A stretch of 64,000 nucleotides of DNA from Prevotella sp. Lineage in GTDB: Bacteria > Bacteroidota > Bacteroidia > Bacteroidales > Bacteroidaceae. Shown here one piece after another: positions 23,144-32,713 of the stretch (positions within the stretch are counted from its first letter, which is position 1; every line of letters begins with the position of its first letter). The DNA lies in the NCBI GenBank assembly GCA_015060535.1, contig SUYH01000007.1, positions 1 through 64,000 of the forward strand, in the 5' to 3' direction. The notes beneath the pieces were generated by a model. The model did not search any database, had not been told where the DNA came from, and saw only the letters and a program-made list of their open reading frames with translations. The position numbers and the translations under genes were made by a program.

Positions 23144-24572
23144 CGGCAGGTGTTGCAGGCGGATTGATGCTTACCCTTTCGCCAAACGCCCTGCGCAGTT
23201 GAATCTCTTGCTGTTCAGCCAGTTCTCCTTTGATGATGAGGTGATCTATCCGAAGCTTATAAAACCAGTCGGGTAGGGTCACCTCTCTTTTATTAAATTC
23301 AATGTCGAGACTGCGGATATGTTCTAACTGCGAGAGAGCTAGAGGTACCTCGCTCACCTGTTGCAGCTTGATGCCGCCATAGTATTCTTCTGCTTTAAAG
23401 AACTTCTGGACCAGTTCCTCTTCCTCGTTTGAGGTACGTACCAGCCATCCGATGCGAGGCGCCAGCTCCTGTGTGTTGTCATTGCGGTCAATGCCGACAA
23501 AGCCAGCCCACAGTTCCATAGGTGTCTCGCTCAGCATCTGGCCTTTGCCGTCTACCTTTTTATATTTGAAGCCCACGCGCACCATTTCCGACGGCATGTA
23601 GCGATAATCGTAGGGAATGCTATCGAACACCTTCCCGTCCTTGTCAGGGAACAGTTTCAGGAACCAGCCATCAAGCCTGGTAGGCTTGTCGGGACTACAT
23701 CCGCCGCCTCGCAATTCCCCAACTCGCTTCTGTCGCACGATGCTCTGCCAGAACACCTGACGGGGCTTTCCTTCTGAGGCTGCAACGAACTCCTTGAGGA
23801 TAGGCTCCAGCTTCTCTATCCAAGGAGCAATGCCTTGATAGGCTTTCAGCTTCTGCGTCTTGCTGAGCACATGCTGCCAGTCCTGAGGCGTACCCGTCAG
23901 CGTGATATACGGAATGCCACAGACGATGTACATGACCTGATAGTTGAAGTACTGTTTGAACACATCCATCAGCACCACCTGCGAGGCAATACGCTCCGTC
24001 GCGCCAGTCGTACTGAAGTCGGCAGTAATGTTCTTTGCCAAGTCGCCCTTGGTGTTTTTGCCTAACTGCCGCGTGAAACCATCCAGCAATGCTGCCCAAT
24101 CTGCATCCTCCGTCAGCAAGTCTTTTTGCGACACGATGCTAAGGTTTTGCCTGCCCTCCTGATGATTGACCAACAAGGGGCGCATCTCCTCGGCGTGGGC
24201 ATTGACATAACGCGAAAAGCCCTGACTGATGATGAGCCAGAGGGCATCGGGCGACAGCACCACAGGACGATGGTCGGCGTAGGCTGTGCGCAACATGTCG
24301 AACAGCACAGCCGGTCCATGCATGACCAACGAACTACCCTTGAAACTGTAGGAGAGGATGCGCGTCCCATCGTCATCAGGCATATTCTCGCTTTGCATGA
24401 TGACTTTGGCAACAATGCTGTCTGCCAGGCAACGCAACTCCTCCTTAGGCTTGGGCAGGTCTTCGTCTACCACAAAAGTGACAGCCCCCTTCGACTTCTT
24501 AATGACGGTATCGTCGGCCCATAGGCTGATGCCCAGGGTCAGCAGCGTGATAATACATATTGTCTTTTTCAT
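23133..24572 (-). CDS. DUF4419 family secreted protein
   Basis: HRPVVLSPDALWLIISQGFSRYVNAHAEEMR; signal peptide; start at MKKTICI. Confidence 0.75.
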   Translation of the reverse strand: MKKTICIITLLTLGISLWADDTVIKKSKGAVTFVVDEDLPKPKEELRCLADSIVAKVIMQSENMPDDDGTRILSYSFKGSSLVMHGPAVLFDMLRTAYADHRPVVLSPDALWLIISQGFSRYVNAHAEEMRPLLVNHQEGRQNLSIVSQKDLLTEDADWAALLDGFTRQLGKNTKGDLAKNITADFSTTGATERIASQVVLMDVFKQYFNYQVMYIVCGIPYITLTGTPQDWQHVLSKTQKLKAYQGIAPWIEKLEPILKEFVAASEGKPRQVFWQSIVRQKRVGELRGGGCSPDKPTRLDGWFLKLFPDKDGKVFDSIPYDYRYMPSEMVRVGFKYKKVDGKGQMLSETPMELWAGFVGIDRNDNTQELAPRIGWLVRTSNEEEELVQKFFKAEEYYGGIKLQQVSEVPLALSQLEHIRSLDIEFNKREVTLPDWFYKLRIDHLIIKGELAEQQEIQLRRAFGERVSINPPATPAVRR

Positions 24573-24576
24573 ATCC

Positions 24577-26493
24577 TTAACGTTTCTTCTTGGCATACTT
24601 CTTTAGTTGTTCGCGCAGGTCCAACAGGTCGGTGGGCTTGTTGCGCTTATAGACCACGCGGCCCGTTTCGTCGACAATGACGTAGAGATAGCGGCTCTGA
24701 TGTTTGCCCATCACGCTACGAATGATGCCTATTGGCTGGTAGTTTGTGGTAAACGGATAGTGGTAGCCCGGCAGTTGGGGCAGTTGCTGGCGCCAGCTGT
24801 TCTCGTTGTTATGGCGGGCCAGGTGTACCCATGCTATGTCGTACTCTTCGAACTCCTTCTGAAGGGGCATGATGGTGTTTCGCGTCATAGCCATATCGCT
24901 GTTAATCGTGGGATGCCAGATGTGCAGGAATATCAGTCGTCCGCGATAGCGCTGGCAGATACGCTCGAACAACAGATGGTCGCTATAGGGAGGCACTTCC
25001 GGCAACTGGTATACCTCATAGTCTGTGCGACGGCTGTTGTCAGCCATCAGTTGGCTCAGTCGCTGTCTGTAGTTGTCAATCCACAACTGGTATGCTTTGG
25101 GCAGCGTAGCCATATTCTGTTGCAGCTGCACGGAGTCAAGTTGTGTGTAGTCCTTGTGCAGTTGCTGTTTCATCGAGAGTGCATTGACTTCGTGGTCCAC
25201 ATAGTCAGGATACATGGTAGGCATCTGGCTTAGCAGGTGGGCAACACCCATGAAGGCAGGACACAGCAACTGCTTCTGCGAGGTGAGCATCTGCAGATAG
25301 GCTTCCGTCACGTAAGGCTTCACCTCTTCTGCCCAGCGTTTCCTGCGACGGTTATACATGGCTTTCACCACGCCTCCACGCTGGTTGATGTGGTTGGGAA
25401 ATCCCATCAGCTCCTGCTGATAGATGGCTATCAGGCAGAGTTGGTCGTTTAGCTTGAGCAGTTCCTGCAGAGCCGGCGACAGCTTTTTGTAATGAATGTT
25501 GCGGTTATGTATTCTTCGGTCAACCACTTTTGGCAATAAATCCTTGGGATTGCTGCCGATGAAGTCGGGATGGTTGATGTAGGTATCCAAAGCAAATTGG
25601 CGCAGTTCCCTATAGTTTTCAATGGGCTGCGTGTGGTTATACTCGTTGGCTAACGCTGCCAACGGTCCGCTCTCTACCAATGAGTAATAGCCCTTTCGCT
25701 CCTTCTTGGGCTGGTGCATTGCGAACATGTCGAGTCGTACGCTGGTTGTATCGTCTGGTGCTGCATAGCACATCATCAGCCTTCTGCCCTCATAACCTAA
25801 CATGACGGGCTGCGTATGGGTGACGGGCAGACGGCATTCAAAGTCGCCATTGTCGGATATCGGAATATGCAGCGTATCAAGGGCAGTGGCGTTGTACTGA
25901 TAGAAAGAAGCGCTCTGATTGAGGATAATATGGCTCAGCATACCCCTGCGGAAGTTAAGCAGCCGTCCTCGGATGGTGGCTACACCGTAGCGAATATCTG
26001 GCATAGGCAGCGAATCCACACGGGTCATAGTAGCCGCCCCCTCCATAGGATCAATCAAATCAGCCCATTTCAAGCTGTCCAGCCGTATGCCATAGATGCC
26101 GGCTTCCGTAGGAGGCTCGCCCGTCAGGTCGACATTGTCCACATCCCAATCGGGCACAGGCGGGAAGATCAGCCGCACACGTATCTCGCCCTCATGGCGG
26201 GCAAATATCTTCTCGTTTAATCCTTTGCCATAGCGCGAGTCAAGGCCGCGAATGGGCCAGGTGCGCCCCTGAACATCACGAAGCAGCATGTCATCGCCAA
26301 ACATAAACCACAGATTGGGCTTCTGGTTGACACGCATGTCGAGCACCGTTGCTGTGTCAGTGAGTTCGACAGCCACCAACTCGAACAGTCGCTGTTGCTG
26401 AAACATGATGTCAGGCTGTTCGATGCGATGCGTCTGTCCTAAAGCTGATAATGCAGCAGACAACAGAATAAGGTATAGCGTCAATCGTTTCAT
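24577..26493 (-). CDS. Secreted thioredoxin-like fold protein lacking a CxxC motif
   Basis: C-terminus GRLIFLHIWHPTINSDMAMTRNTIMPLQKEFEEYDIAWVHLA; no CxxC at the active-site position. Confidence 0.6.
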   Translation of the reverse strand: MKRLTLYLILLSAALSALGQTHRIEQPDIMFQQQRLFELVAVELTDTATVLDMRVNQKPNLWFMFGDDMLLRDVQGRTWPIRGLDSRYGKGLNEKIFARHEGEIRVRLIFPPVPDWDVDNVDLTGEPPTEAGIYGIRLDSLKWADLIDPMEGAATMTRVDSLPMPDIRYGVATIRGRLLNFRRGMLSHIILNQSASFYQYNATALDTLHIPISDNGDFECRLPVTHTQPVMLGYEGRRLMMCYAAPDDTTSVRLDMFAMHQPKKERKGYYSLVESGPLAALANEYNHTQPIENYRELRQFALDTYINHPDFIGSNPKDLLPKVVDRRIHNRNIHYKKLSPALQELLKLNDQLCLIAIYQQELMGFPNHINQRGGVVKAMYNRRRKRWAEEVKPYVTEAYLQMLTSQKQLLCPAFMGVAHLLSQMPTMYPDYVDHEVNALSMKQQLHKDYTQLDSVQLQQNMATLPKAYQLWIDNYRQRLSQLMADNSRRTDYEVYQLPEVPPYSDHLLFERICQRYRGRLIFLHIWHPTINSDMAMTRNTIMPLQKEFEEYDIAWVHLARHNNENSWRQQLPQLPGYHYPFTTNYQPIGIIRSVMGKHQSRYLYVIVDETGRVVYKRNKPTDLLDLREQLKKYAKKKR

Positions 26494-26497
26494 ATCG

Positions 26498-27832
26498 TCA
26501 GTAATCTATGGGTAGTGTATAGGGTGAGGCTACTATCTGTCCGTTTCTTCGGCCAGGAATCCAGCGAGGCATGTCGGCTACCAGCCGGAGAGCCGCCTCG
26601 TTGGCTTCTGCGCTGCCACTGCGCAAGATGCGGATGTCGCTGAGGCTGCCGTCCTCGCCCACGACAAAGCTGACAAACAATCGTCCCGCCTCTTCCGTCT
26701 TGGGCAGATGTTGTGCGAGATAGTCACGCAGGGCGGCATTGCCACCAGGAAACTGAGCCATCTGGGTGGGTACTACTGCTGTTGGGGCAATGCGTTCTGC
26801 CGTTTTCTCTTCCTCAACTTCGACAGGTATTTGCTGGTGTTGCTCCTTTTTAACTTGTTGCTTGACAGATAGTGAGGACTGCGGATTATTAACCGATTCC
26901 TCTGCAGGCTTAACCAGAGATGTTTCTTTCAGGACTTTTGTCAAGGGAAGAGACATCACTTCCCGTCTGATGTCATAGTTTGCTACCAACAACAAAGTGA
27001 GCATGATGGCAGGCAAAAGTACTGCAAACTTGCTGCGTTGCCAAGGTGAGGAAGGTATGCGGAGCATCATCTGGATGCGCTGTTTCAGGCTCTTGCAGAC
27101 GAAGCCGTTTACCATTGCCAGCTTTTTGCCCCTAACAGCCTTGCCTATCAGTAACAGTTGATATCGAGTAGCATCCGTCCCACTCTCCAGCACGTCAGCA
27201 TCCGCTTCATATTCATGCACATCTCTGAGTGAATCGCCCAACAGATAGACAAATGGATTGAACCATTGCAAACATTGACATAGCATCACCAACAGATTGT
27301 CGTACGAATGGAGATGACGGACATGCGACAGTTCATGAGCCAGCACTTCAGGATGCTGTTCGTAGTCGGTCTCGCTGATAACGATATGGCTGAGCCAACT
27401 GTAAGACGGGCTGTTGCCTGTGTGACAATAGACGGTGGTATCGTGTTCGCGCTGTACCCACAGACAGCCTTGCCTCATGCTCTGACGAACATGCCAAAGC
27501 CCCGTCATTCTATAGCCTACCATCAGCACTATACCTATTATATATAAGGGTGGTAAAAGAGGAATTGAAGATGTGAGCGGCATAGCGGTGTCCTCCATAT
27601 AGCTTGCCATTTGGACTGCTGTGTCCTCGTCAACCATCTCGTTCAACTCCGTCTCGTTGACTGGTATCGTGATGTCTATTAGGGGTAGTGCCATAGACAA
27701 CACCATCATGCAGAGCAATGCTATACGGTTCAAACGAAAGAACGTTTCCTTTCGTAACATCAGCATCCAAGGCACATAGAGCACCGTCAGACAAATGGCC
27801 GATTGCAGGGCATAGTGGAACAGCGTGTTCAT
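26498..27832 (-). CDS. BlaR1/M56 family metallopeptidase with TonB C-terminal domain
   Basis: LAHELSHVRHLHSYD, HEYEADADV; C-terminal GEDGSLSDIRILRSGSAEANEAALRLVADMPRWIPGRRNGQ. Confidence 0.88.
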   Translation of the reverse strand: MNTLFHYALQSAICLTVLYVPWMLMLRKETFFRLNRIALLCMMVLSMALPLIDITIPVNETELNEMVDEDTAVQMASYMEDTAMPLTSSIPLLPPLYIIGIVLMVGYRMTGLWHVRQSMRQGCLWVQREHDTTVYCHTGNSPSYSWLSHIVISETDYEQHPEVLAHELSHVRHLHSYDNLLVMLCQCLQWFNPFVYLLGDSLRDVHEYEADADVLESGTDATRYQLLLIGKAVRGKKLAMVNGFVCKSLKQRIQMMLRIPSSPWQRSKFAVLLPAIMLTLLLVANYDIRREVMSLPLTKVLKETSLVKPAEESVNNPQSSLSVKQQVKKEQHQQIPVEVEEEKTAERIAPTAVVPTQMAQFPGGNAALRDYLAQHLPKTEEAGRLFVSFVVGEDGSLSDIRILRSGSAEANEAALRLVADMPRWIPGRRNGQIVASPYTLPIDY

Positions 27833-28206
27833 GATATGTTTTTCTGCTTTATCAGGGCTATTAATTCTTCTATTTCTTCAGAGCTAAGGTCTTCTTCCTG
27901 CACGAAGTGGTTTAGCAGCGACTTGACAGAACCATCGAACAGCGATTCCTTTACTTCGTCCATCACCTGACGGCGGTAGCGCTCCTTCGTCATCAACGGA
28001 TTATAAACCAATTGTTTACCTATCCCCTTCTTCGCCTCTACAAATCCTTTCTGCATCAGTATCTTCAGAAAAGTCGCTATGGTAGTATACGCAGGACGGG
28101 GTTCATCGTATCGTTCCAGAATATCGTTCACGCAGGCTCCACGTCCGATTTTCCACAACACGTTCATCACCTGCATTTCGCCCTTGGTCAGTGTTTTTTC
28201 TTTCAT
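27829..28206 (-). CDS. BlaI/MecI/CopY family transcriptional regulator
   Basis: LTKGEMQVMNVLWKIGRGACVNDILERYDEPRPAYTTIATFLKILMQKGFV. Confidence 0.92.
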   Translation of the reverse strand: MKEKTLTKGEMQVMNVLWKIGRGACVNDILERYDEPRPAYTTIATFLKILMQKGFVEAKKGIGKQLVYNPLMTKERYRRQVMDEVKESLFDGSVKSLLNHFVQEEDLSSEEIEELIALIKQKNIS

Positions 28207-28362
28207 GCCTGCAAAATTACTAAAACCTTAGAAATGCAGGAAGCAACAAAGCGCATAATGTCATGAATAGCCGTTTCTTTAACATTCATTCTTAGTAATT
28301 AAGGGATTTTGCAGCGATAGTCGATTACTATTCAATCCAGTATAAAAATCGGATTAGGCCGA

Positions 28363-28520
28363 CCGCTCGCACAGATACGGCCGCTCGCTCGAAGATATAA
28401 GGGCGGGCGCCCGAATTGATGCGGGCGGGCGCCCTAATCTTTCGACCTGCCGACTCTCTCCTTTTTACATTCCCTGTAAAACCCTGTTAGGACGGGGCTC
28501 TACCCCTTTTAGGACGGGGA
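28363..28520. repeat. Intergenic direct-repeat block with 22-bp spacings
   Basis: gggcgggcgccc at 28401 and 28423; ttaggacgggg at 28487 and 28509. Confidence 0.65.
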
Positions 28521-28574
28521 CCTCGCAATGCCAGCCTCAGGCTTTGCTGTTGCCAGCCCTAACAGCAATGGCGG

Positions 28575-29930
28575 CTACAGCAGTTCGGGCAGTTGGAAGA
28601 GTTTAGTGCTGTTCGAGCCTTTGATGAGGATGTAGCGGTGCTGCGGTTGCTCTTTGGCGATGGCAGCCTTGACTTCCTCGACGTCGTGGAAAACTGAGAA
28701 CTGAGAACTGAGAACTGAGAACTGAGAACTGAGAACTGAGAACTGAGCGACGGCTTTCTCAAACTCTTCGCCAACGAGCCACACTTTGTCGAAGCCGGCG
28801 GTGGCCAGCATGTCGACAACCTTCTGGTGTTCCTCTTGGGACACGTCACCCAGTTCGCCCATCATACCCAGAATGGCCATCTTGGGACTGACCTCCATCA
28901 GGCGGAAGTTGTCGATAGCCGCTTTCATGGACGTTGGGTTGGCATTATAGGCATCTACGATGAGATGGTTCGTCTGAGTCTCCGTCAGCTGTGAGCGGTT
29001 GTTGGTGGGTATATAATTTTCCAGCGCGTGGTTGATCTGCTCAAAAGGCACGTTGTTGACATAGCCAACGGTAATCGCAGCCAGCATGTTGTCTAGATTG
29101 TAAGCTCCGATCAGATGAGTCTGAACTTCCATCCACTCGCTCTGATAGTTGGCGTCGGCATCTTGCTCGCGCCAGCGGAACTTCAGGAAGGGGGCACAGC
29201 TGACCACCTCGCCATGAATCAGGATATCAGCATTGTCGCTCTGACCATAATAGTAGATGTCAGCCAGCCCATCGGTCATCTTCATCAAGTGTTCGTTGTC
29301 ACGATTGACGAAGACGGGGCATTCGTGTTCGCGGAAGAAGTCGTAGAGCTCACCCTTCGTTTTGCAGACACCCTCGAACGATCCAAAGCCTTGCAGATGA
29401 GCGCGTCCTACATTGGTAATCAGACCACAGGTAGGCTCGGCAGTCTCCACTAGCGTCTTGATGTCGCCAGGATGCGAAGCTCCCATCTCCACTACGGCAA
29501 TATCGTGCTCCTCGTTCAGCCGGAACAGGGTCTTGGGCACACCCACGTCGTTGTTGAAGTTGCCCTCCGTAGCCATCACGTTATAGCATTCCGACAGCAC
29601 CGCACGTATCAGTTCCTTCGTCGTTGTCTTACCATTGGTTCCCGTAATGCCAACGACGGGTATGTCGAACTGGCGACGGTGTTCGCGAGCCAGGTCTTTG
29701 TAGGTCTGCAGACAATCATCAACCAGCAGGATACGCTCGTCTGTCTGATATTCCTTCTCGTCGACAATCGCGTAGGCGCAACCCTGCTGCAGCGCCTGCA
29801 GGGCAAATTGGTTGCCATTGAACGAGGCACCTTTCAGGGCCAGGAATATACTACCTTCCGGACAGTTGCGCGAATCGGTAGTGATGCACGGGTGCTGTTG
29901 ATACAGCTTATAGAGCTCTTTGATGTCCAT
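28575..29930 (-). CDS. murF: UDP-N-acetylmuramoyl-tripeptide--D-alanyl-D-alanine ligase
   Basis: VVGITGTNGKTTTKELIRAVLS, VVEMGASHPGDIKTL, VDAYNANPTSMKAAID, YILIKGSNS. Confidence 0.93.
   Translation of the reverse strand: MDIKELYKLYQQHPCITTDSRNCPEGSIFLALKGASFNGNQFALQALQQGCAYAIVDEKEYQTDERILLVDDCLQTYKDLAREHRRQFDIPVVGITGTNGKTTTKELIRAVLSECYNVMATEGNFNNDVGVPKTLFRLNEEHDIAVVEMGASHPGDIKTLVETAEPTCGLITNVGRAHLQGFGSFEGVCKTKGELYDFFREHECPVFVNRDNEHLMKMTDGLADIYYYGQSDNADILIHGEVVSCAPFLKFRWREQDADANYQSEWMEVQTHLIGAYNLDNMLAAITVGYVNNVPFEQINHALENYIPTNNRSQLTETQTNHLIVDAYNANPTSMKAAIDNFRLMEVSPKMAILGMMGELGDVSQEEHQKVVDMLATAGFDKVWLVGEEFEKAVAQFSVLSSQFSVLSSQFSVFHDVEEVKAAIAKEQPQHRYILIKGSNSTKLFQLPELL
28692..28747. repeat. Eight perfect copies of AACTGAG inside murF
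   Basis: 56 bp, period 7, encodes (QFSVLSS)n on the coding strand. Confidence 0.95.
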
Positions 29931-29978
29931 CTTCTTTAATGCTATTGATTTACAACTTGCAAAAGTACAAACAATTTC

Positions 29979-30908
29979 CTAATCCGCCAAATTTCTCGCA
30001 TATATTCGGGCAACGATAGCCCCGCTGATGTTATGCCATACGCTGAATACTGCGCCGGGAATGGTGGCCATAGGATAGGCGGCAAAGTGGAGTGTAGCGA
30101 GACTGGAGGCCAGACCGCTGTTCTGCATACCCACCTCTATACTGATAGCCCTGCGTTTGCTATCAGGCAGTCGCAACAACCGACCAATGAGCCAGCCTAG
30201 TCCCAGACCGCAGAGGTTATGGAGTATCACCACAAGGATGATGACCATACCACCTGCCAGCAACTTCTGAGCATTGGCTGCAATGATGATGAGGACGATG
30301 AAGGCGATGAACAGCGACGACACTGCGGGCAGGTAGGCAGTCGCTCGCTCCGTGAACTTAGGCCAGAGTGCTTTGACGACCAAGCCTGCTACGATGGGCA
30401 GGATGACTACCCAGACGATGCTCAGCAGCATGCCCGCCACATCGACATCTACGGTCTTGCCCGCCAACAGCCATACTAGCAGCGGTGTCATTACGGGTGC
30501 CAATACTGTCGAAGTAGCCGTCATACCTACCGACAGCGCTAGGTCGCCCTTAGCCAGATAGGTGATTACATTCGAGGCCGTACCGCCCGGACAGCAGCCC
30601 ACCAGTACCACACCTACAGCCAGCGCCTCGTCAAGTGAGAACACCCGCGACAGCACCCAAGCCAACAAAGGCATGATGGTAAACTGCGCCGCACATCCGA
30701 TGATGACATCCTTCGGACGGCTAAAAACTATCTTGAAGTCCTCCAATCTCAGCGCCATACCCATACCGAACATGATGACGCCTAAGAGTGGGTTGATGAC
30801 GGTAGGACGTATGCCGCTGAACGCGCTGGGCACGATGAGTGCCACCACTGCTGCCGCCAGCACCAGCACGCCCATATAGTCTGAAATCAGTTTGCAGAGT
30901 CGTTTCAT
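29979..30908 (-). CDS. Bile acid:sodium symporter family (BASS) transporter
   Basis: AVVLVGCCPGGTASNVITYLAKGDLALSVGMTATSTVLAPVMTP. Confidence 0.88.
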   Translation of the reverse strand: MKRLCKLISDYMGVLVLAAAVVALIVPSAFSGIRPTVINPLLGVIMFGMGMALRLEDFKIVFSRPKDVIIGCAAQFTIMPLLAWVLSRVFSLDEALAVGVVLVGCCPGGTASNVITYLAKGDLALSVGMTATSTVLAPVMTPLLVWLLAGKTVDVDVAGMLLSIVWVVILPIVAGLVVKALWPKFTERATAYLPAVSSLFIAFIVLIIIAANAQKLLAGGMVIILVVILHNLCGLGLGWLIGRLLRLPDSKRRAISIEVGMQNSGLASSLATLHFAAYPMATIPGAVFSVWHNISGAIVARIYARNLAD

Positions 30909-31012
30909 AGTCAAAACACCATTTCGGCTGCAAAATTACTAATTTTTTATATGATAAGGCAGCTAAATGAAAAAAATATTGTACCTTTGCTGACAAGAAC
31001 AATAACGAATCA

Positions 31013-31825
31013 ATGGACTATACGCTAAATTGCAACGGGCGGCTCCTTTCGCTGGATACGCCACAGGTGATGGGAATCCTCAATGTGACTCCCGACTCGT
31101 TCTATGCCGACAGCCGGCAGACGACGGAGGAGGGGATAGTGCGTCGTACTCATCAGATACTTGACGAAGGGGGAACCATCATCGACGTGGGGGCTTGCTC
31201 CACTCGTCCCGGTAGCGAGCCCGTCAGCGAAGCCGAAGAGATGGAGCGTCTGCGTTTCGCGCTGCCCATCGTTCGTCGTGAGGCCCCCGATGCCGTCATC
31301 TCTGTCGACACCTTCCGTCCCGTCGTCGCTCGCATGTCCGTCGAAGAATACGGCGCCTCCATCATCAACGACGTCGGTAATCTCCCCTTCTCCCCCTCTC
31401 CCCTTCTCACCTCTCCGTTCGACATGTTCCGCATGGTCTCTCGCTTACGCGTACCTTATATATTTATGTCTAGCAAGCCGACGATGAAGGAAGTGCTGCT
31501 CGATTGTGCTGAGGCTGTCGATGCGCTGCGCTCTATGGGTCAGAAGGACATCATCCTCGATCCCGGTTTCGGCTTTGGCAAGACGCTGGAGCAGAACTAT
31601 GCCGTCATGCAGCAGTTGGAACGGATGCAGACCTTGCAGCTCCCCCTATTGGTAGGCGTCTCCCGTAAGTCTATGATATGGAAACTGCTCCAGACATCGC
31701 CCGATGAGGCGCTCAATGGTACCACCGTGCTGAATACCCTTTCACTGATGAAGGGTGCCAGCATCCTCCGCGTCCATGATGTCCGCCAAGCAGTAGAATG
31801 CGTTAAACTCACCTCTCATCTTTAA
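31013..31825 (+). CDS. folP: Dihydropteroate synthase
   Basis: VMGILNVTPDSFYADSRQ, IIDVGACSTRPGSEPVSEAEEMERL, ILDPGFGFGKTLEQNYAVM. Confidence 0.92.
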   Translation: MDYTLNCNGRLLSLDTPQVMGILNVTPDSFYADSRQTTEEGIVRRTHQILDEGGTIIDVGACSTRPGSEPVSEAEEMERLRFALPIVRREAPDAVISVDTFRPVVARMSVEEYGASIINDVGNLPFSPSPLLTSPFDMFRMVSRLRVPYIFMSSKPTMKEVLLDCAEAVDALRSMGQKDIILDPGFGFGKTLEQNYAVMQQLERMQTLQLPLLVGVSRKSMIWKLLQTSPDEALNGTTVLNTLSLMKGASILRVHDVRQAVECVKLTSHL

Positions 31826-31829
31826 GCGT

Positions 31830-32606
31830 ATGTTTTTTGAATTTGGAATAAAAGATATCATCGACATTCTGCTGGTAGCTATCATGCTATTCTACATCTA
31901 CCGGCTGATGAAAGAGTCACGTTCGCTGAATGTGTTCATGGGCATTCTGATTTTTATCGTGCTCTGGTTGGTTGTCACCCAGGTGTTGGAGATGAAGCTG
32001 CTGGGTAGCATTATGGACAAAGTGGTCAGCATCGGTGCCATTGGTCTGGTCATCCTCTTTCAGGAAGATATCCGCAAGTTTCTGTATAACCTCGGAGCCC
32101 ATCAGCGTATGCAGACCATTCGTCGCCTGTTTACCAGTAGTGGCAAGGGGGTCGACAAGGAGCATCTGAAGCAGATCATCATGCCTATCGTGATGGCGTG
32201 TATGAGCATGAGCAAGAAGAAGGTCGGTGCCCTCATCGTCATCCAGCGGGCCACCCCTCTCGACGATATCATAGCCACAGGCGAGCAGATCAATGCCGAC
32301 ATCAACCAGCGGCTGATCGAGAATATCTTCTTCAAGAACTCACCGCTTCACGATGGTGCGATGATCGTGGCCCATGATCGTATCAAGGCTGCAGGCTGTA
32401 TCTTGCCCGTATCCCACGATCTGCAGATTCCCAAGGAGTTAGGTCTGCGCCATCGTGCTGCCTTAGGTATCACCCACGAGAGCGACAGTATCGCCGTCGT
32501 CGTTTCTGAGGAGACGGGCGGCATCAGTGTCGCCATCCGCAGCGAGTTCCAGCTGCGTCTGACGGCCGAGAAACTGGAAAGCATCCTGACGCAGGAGTTG
32601 ACGTAA
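31830..32606 (+). CDS. cdaA: Diadenylate cyclase
   Basis: Three TM N-terminus; NSPLHDGAMIV and LGLRHRAALGITHESDSIAVVVSEETG DAC motifs. Confidence 0.92.
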   Translation: MFFEFGIKDIIDILLVAIMLFYIYRLMKESRSLNVFMGILIFIVLWLVVTQVLEMKLLGSIMDKVVSIGAIGLVILFQEDIRKFLYNLGAHQRMQTIRRLFTSSGKGVDKEHLKQIIMPIVMACMSMSKKKVGALIVIQRATPLDDIIATGEQINADINQRLIENIFFKNSPLHDGAMIVAHDRIKAAGCILPVSHDLQIPKELGLRHRAALGITHESDSIAVVVSEETGGISVAIRSEFQLRLTAEKLESILTQELT

Positions 32607-32621
32607 ACGTAAACACTAAAA

Positions 32622-32656
32622 AATTCCTAATTCCTAATTCGTAATTCATAATTATT
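32622..32656. repeat. Heptamer array, 5 units (AATTCCT/AATTCGT/AATTCAT/AATTATT)
   Basis: Exact period 7; abuts the pta -7 box. Confidence 0.85.
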
Positions 32657-32659
32657 TCG

Positions 32660-32667
32660 TACCTTTG
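32660..32667 (+). promoter_or_regulatory. -7 box TACCTTTG upstream of pta
   Basis: TAnnTTTG consensus. Confidence 0.6.
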
Positions 32668-32713
32668 CAAACAGTGTATATCTTAAAACTAATTTTAATA
32701 TAAAAAACAAACT

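Noticed and set aside
28363-28520. Repeat doublets as a degenerate CRISPR
   Set aside because: Three unrelated repeat units with two copies each and no consistent repeat-spacer architecture.
28692-28747. Short regular repeats resembling a CRISPR array
   Set aside because: 7-bp contiguous tandem units with no spacers, lying inside murF; no cas genes in the window.
28559-28849. 96-aa ORF in another frame of murF sharing SQFSVLSS
   Set aside because: Any frame through a 7-bp coding repeat gives the same peptide; artefact of the array.
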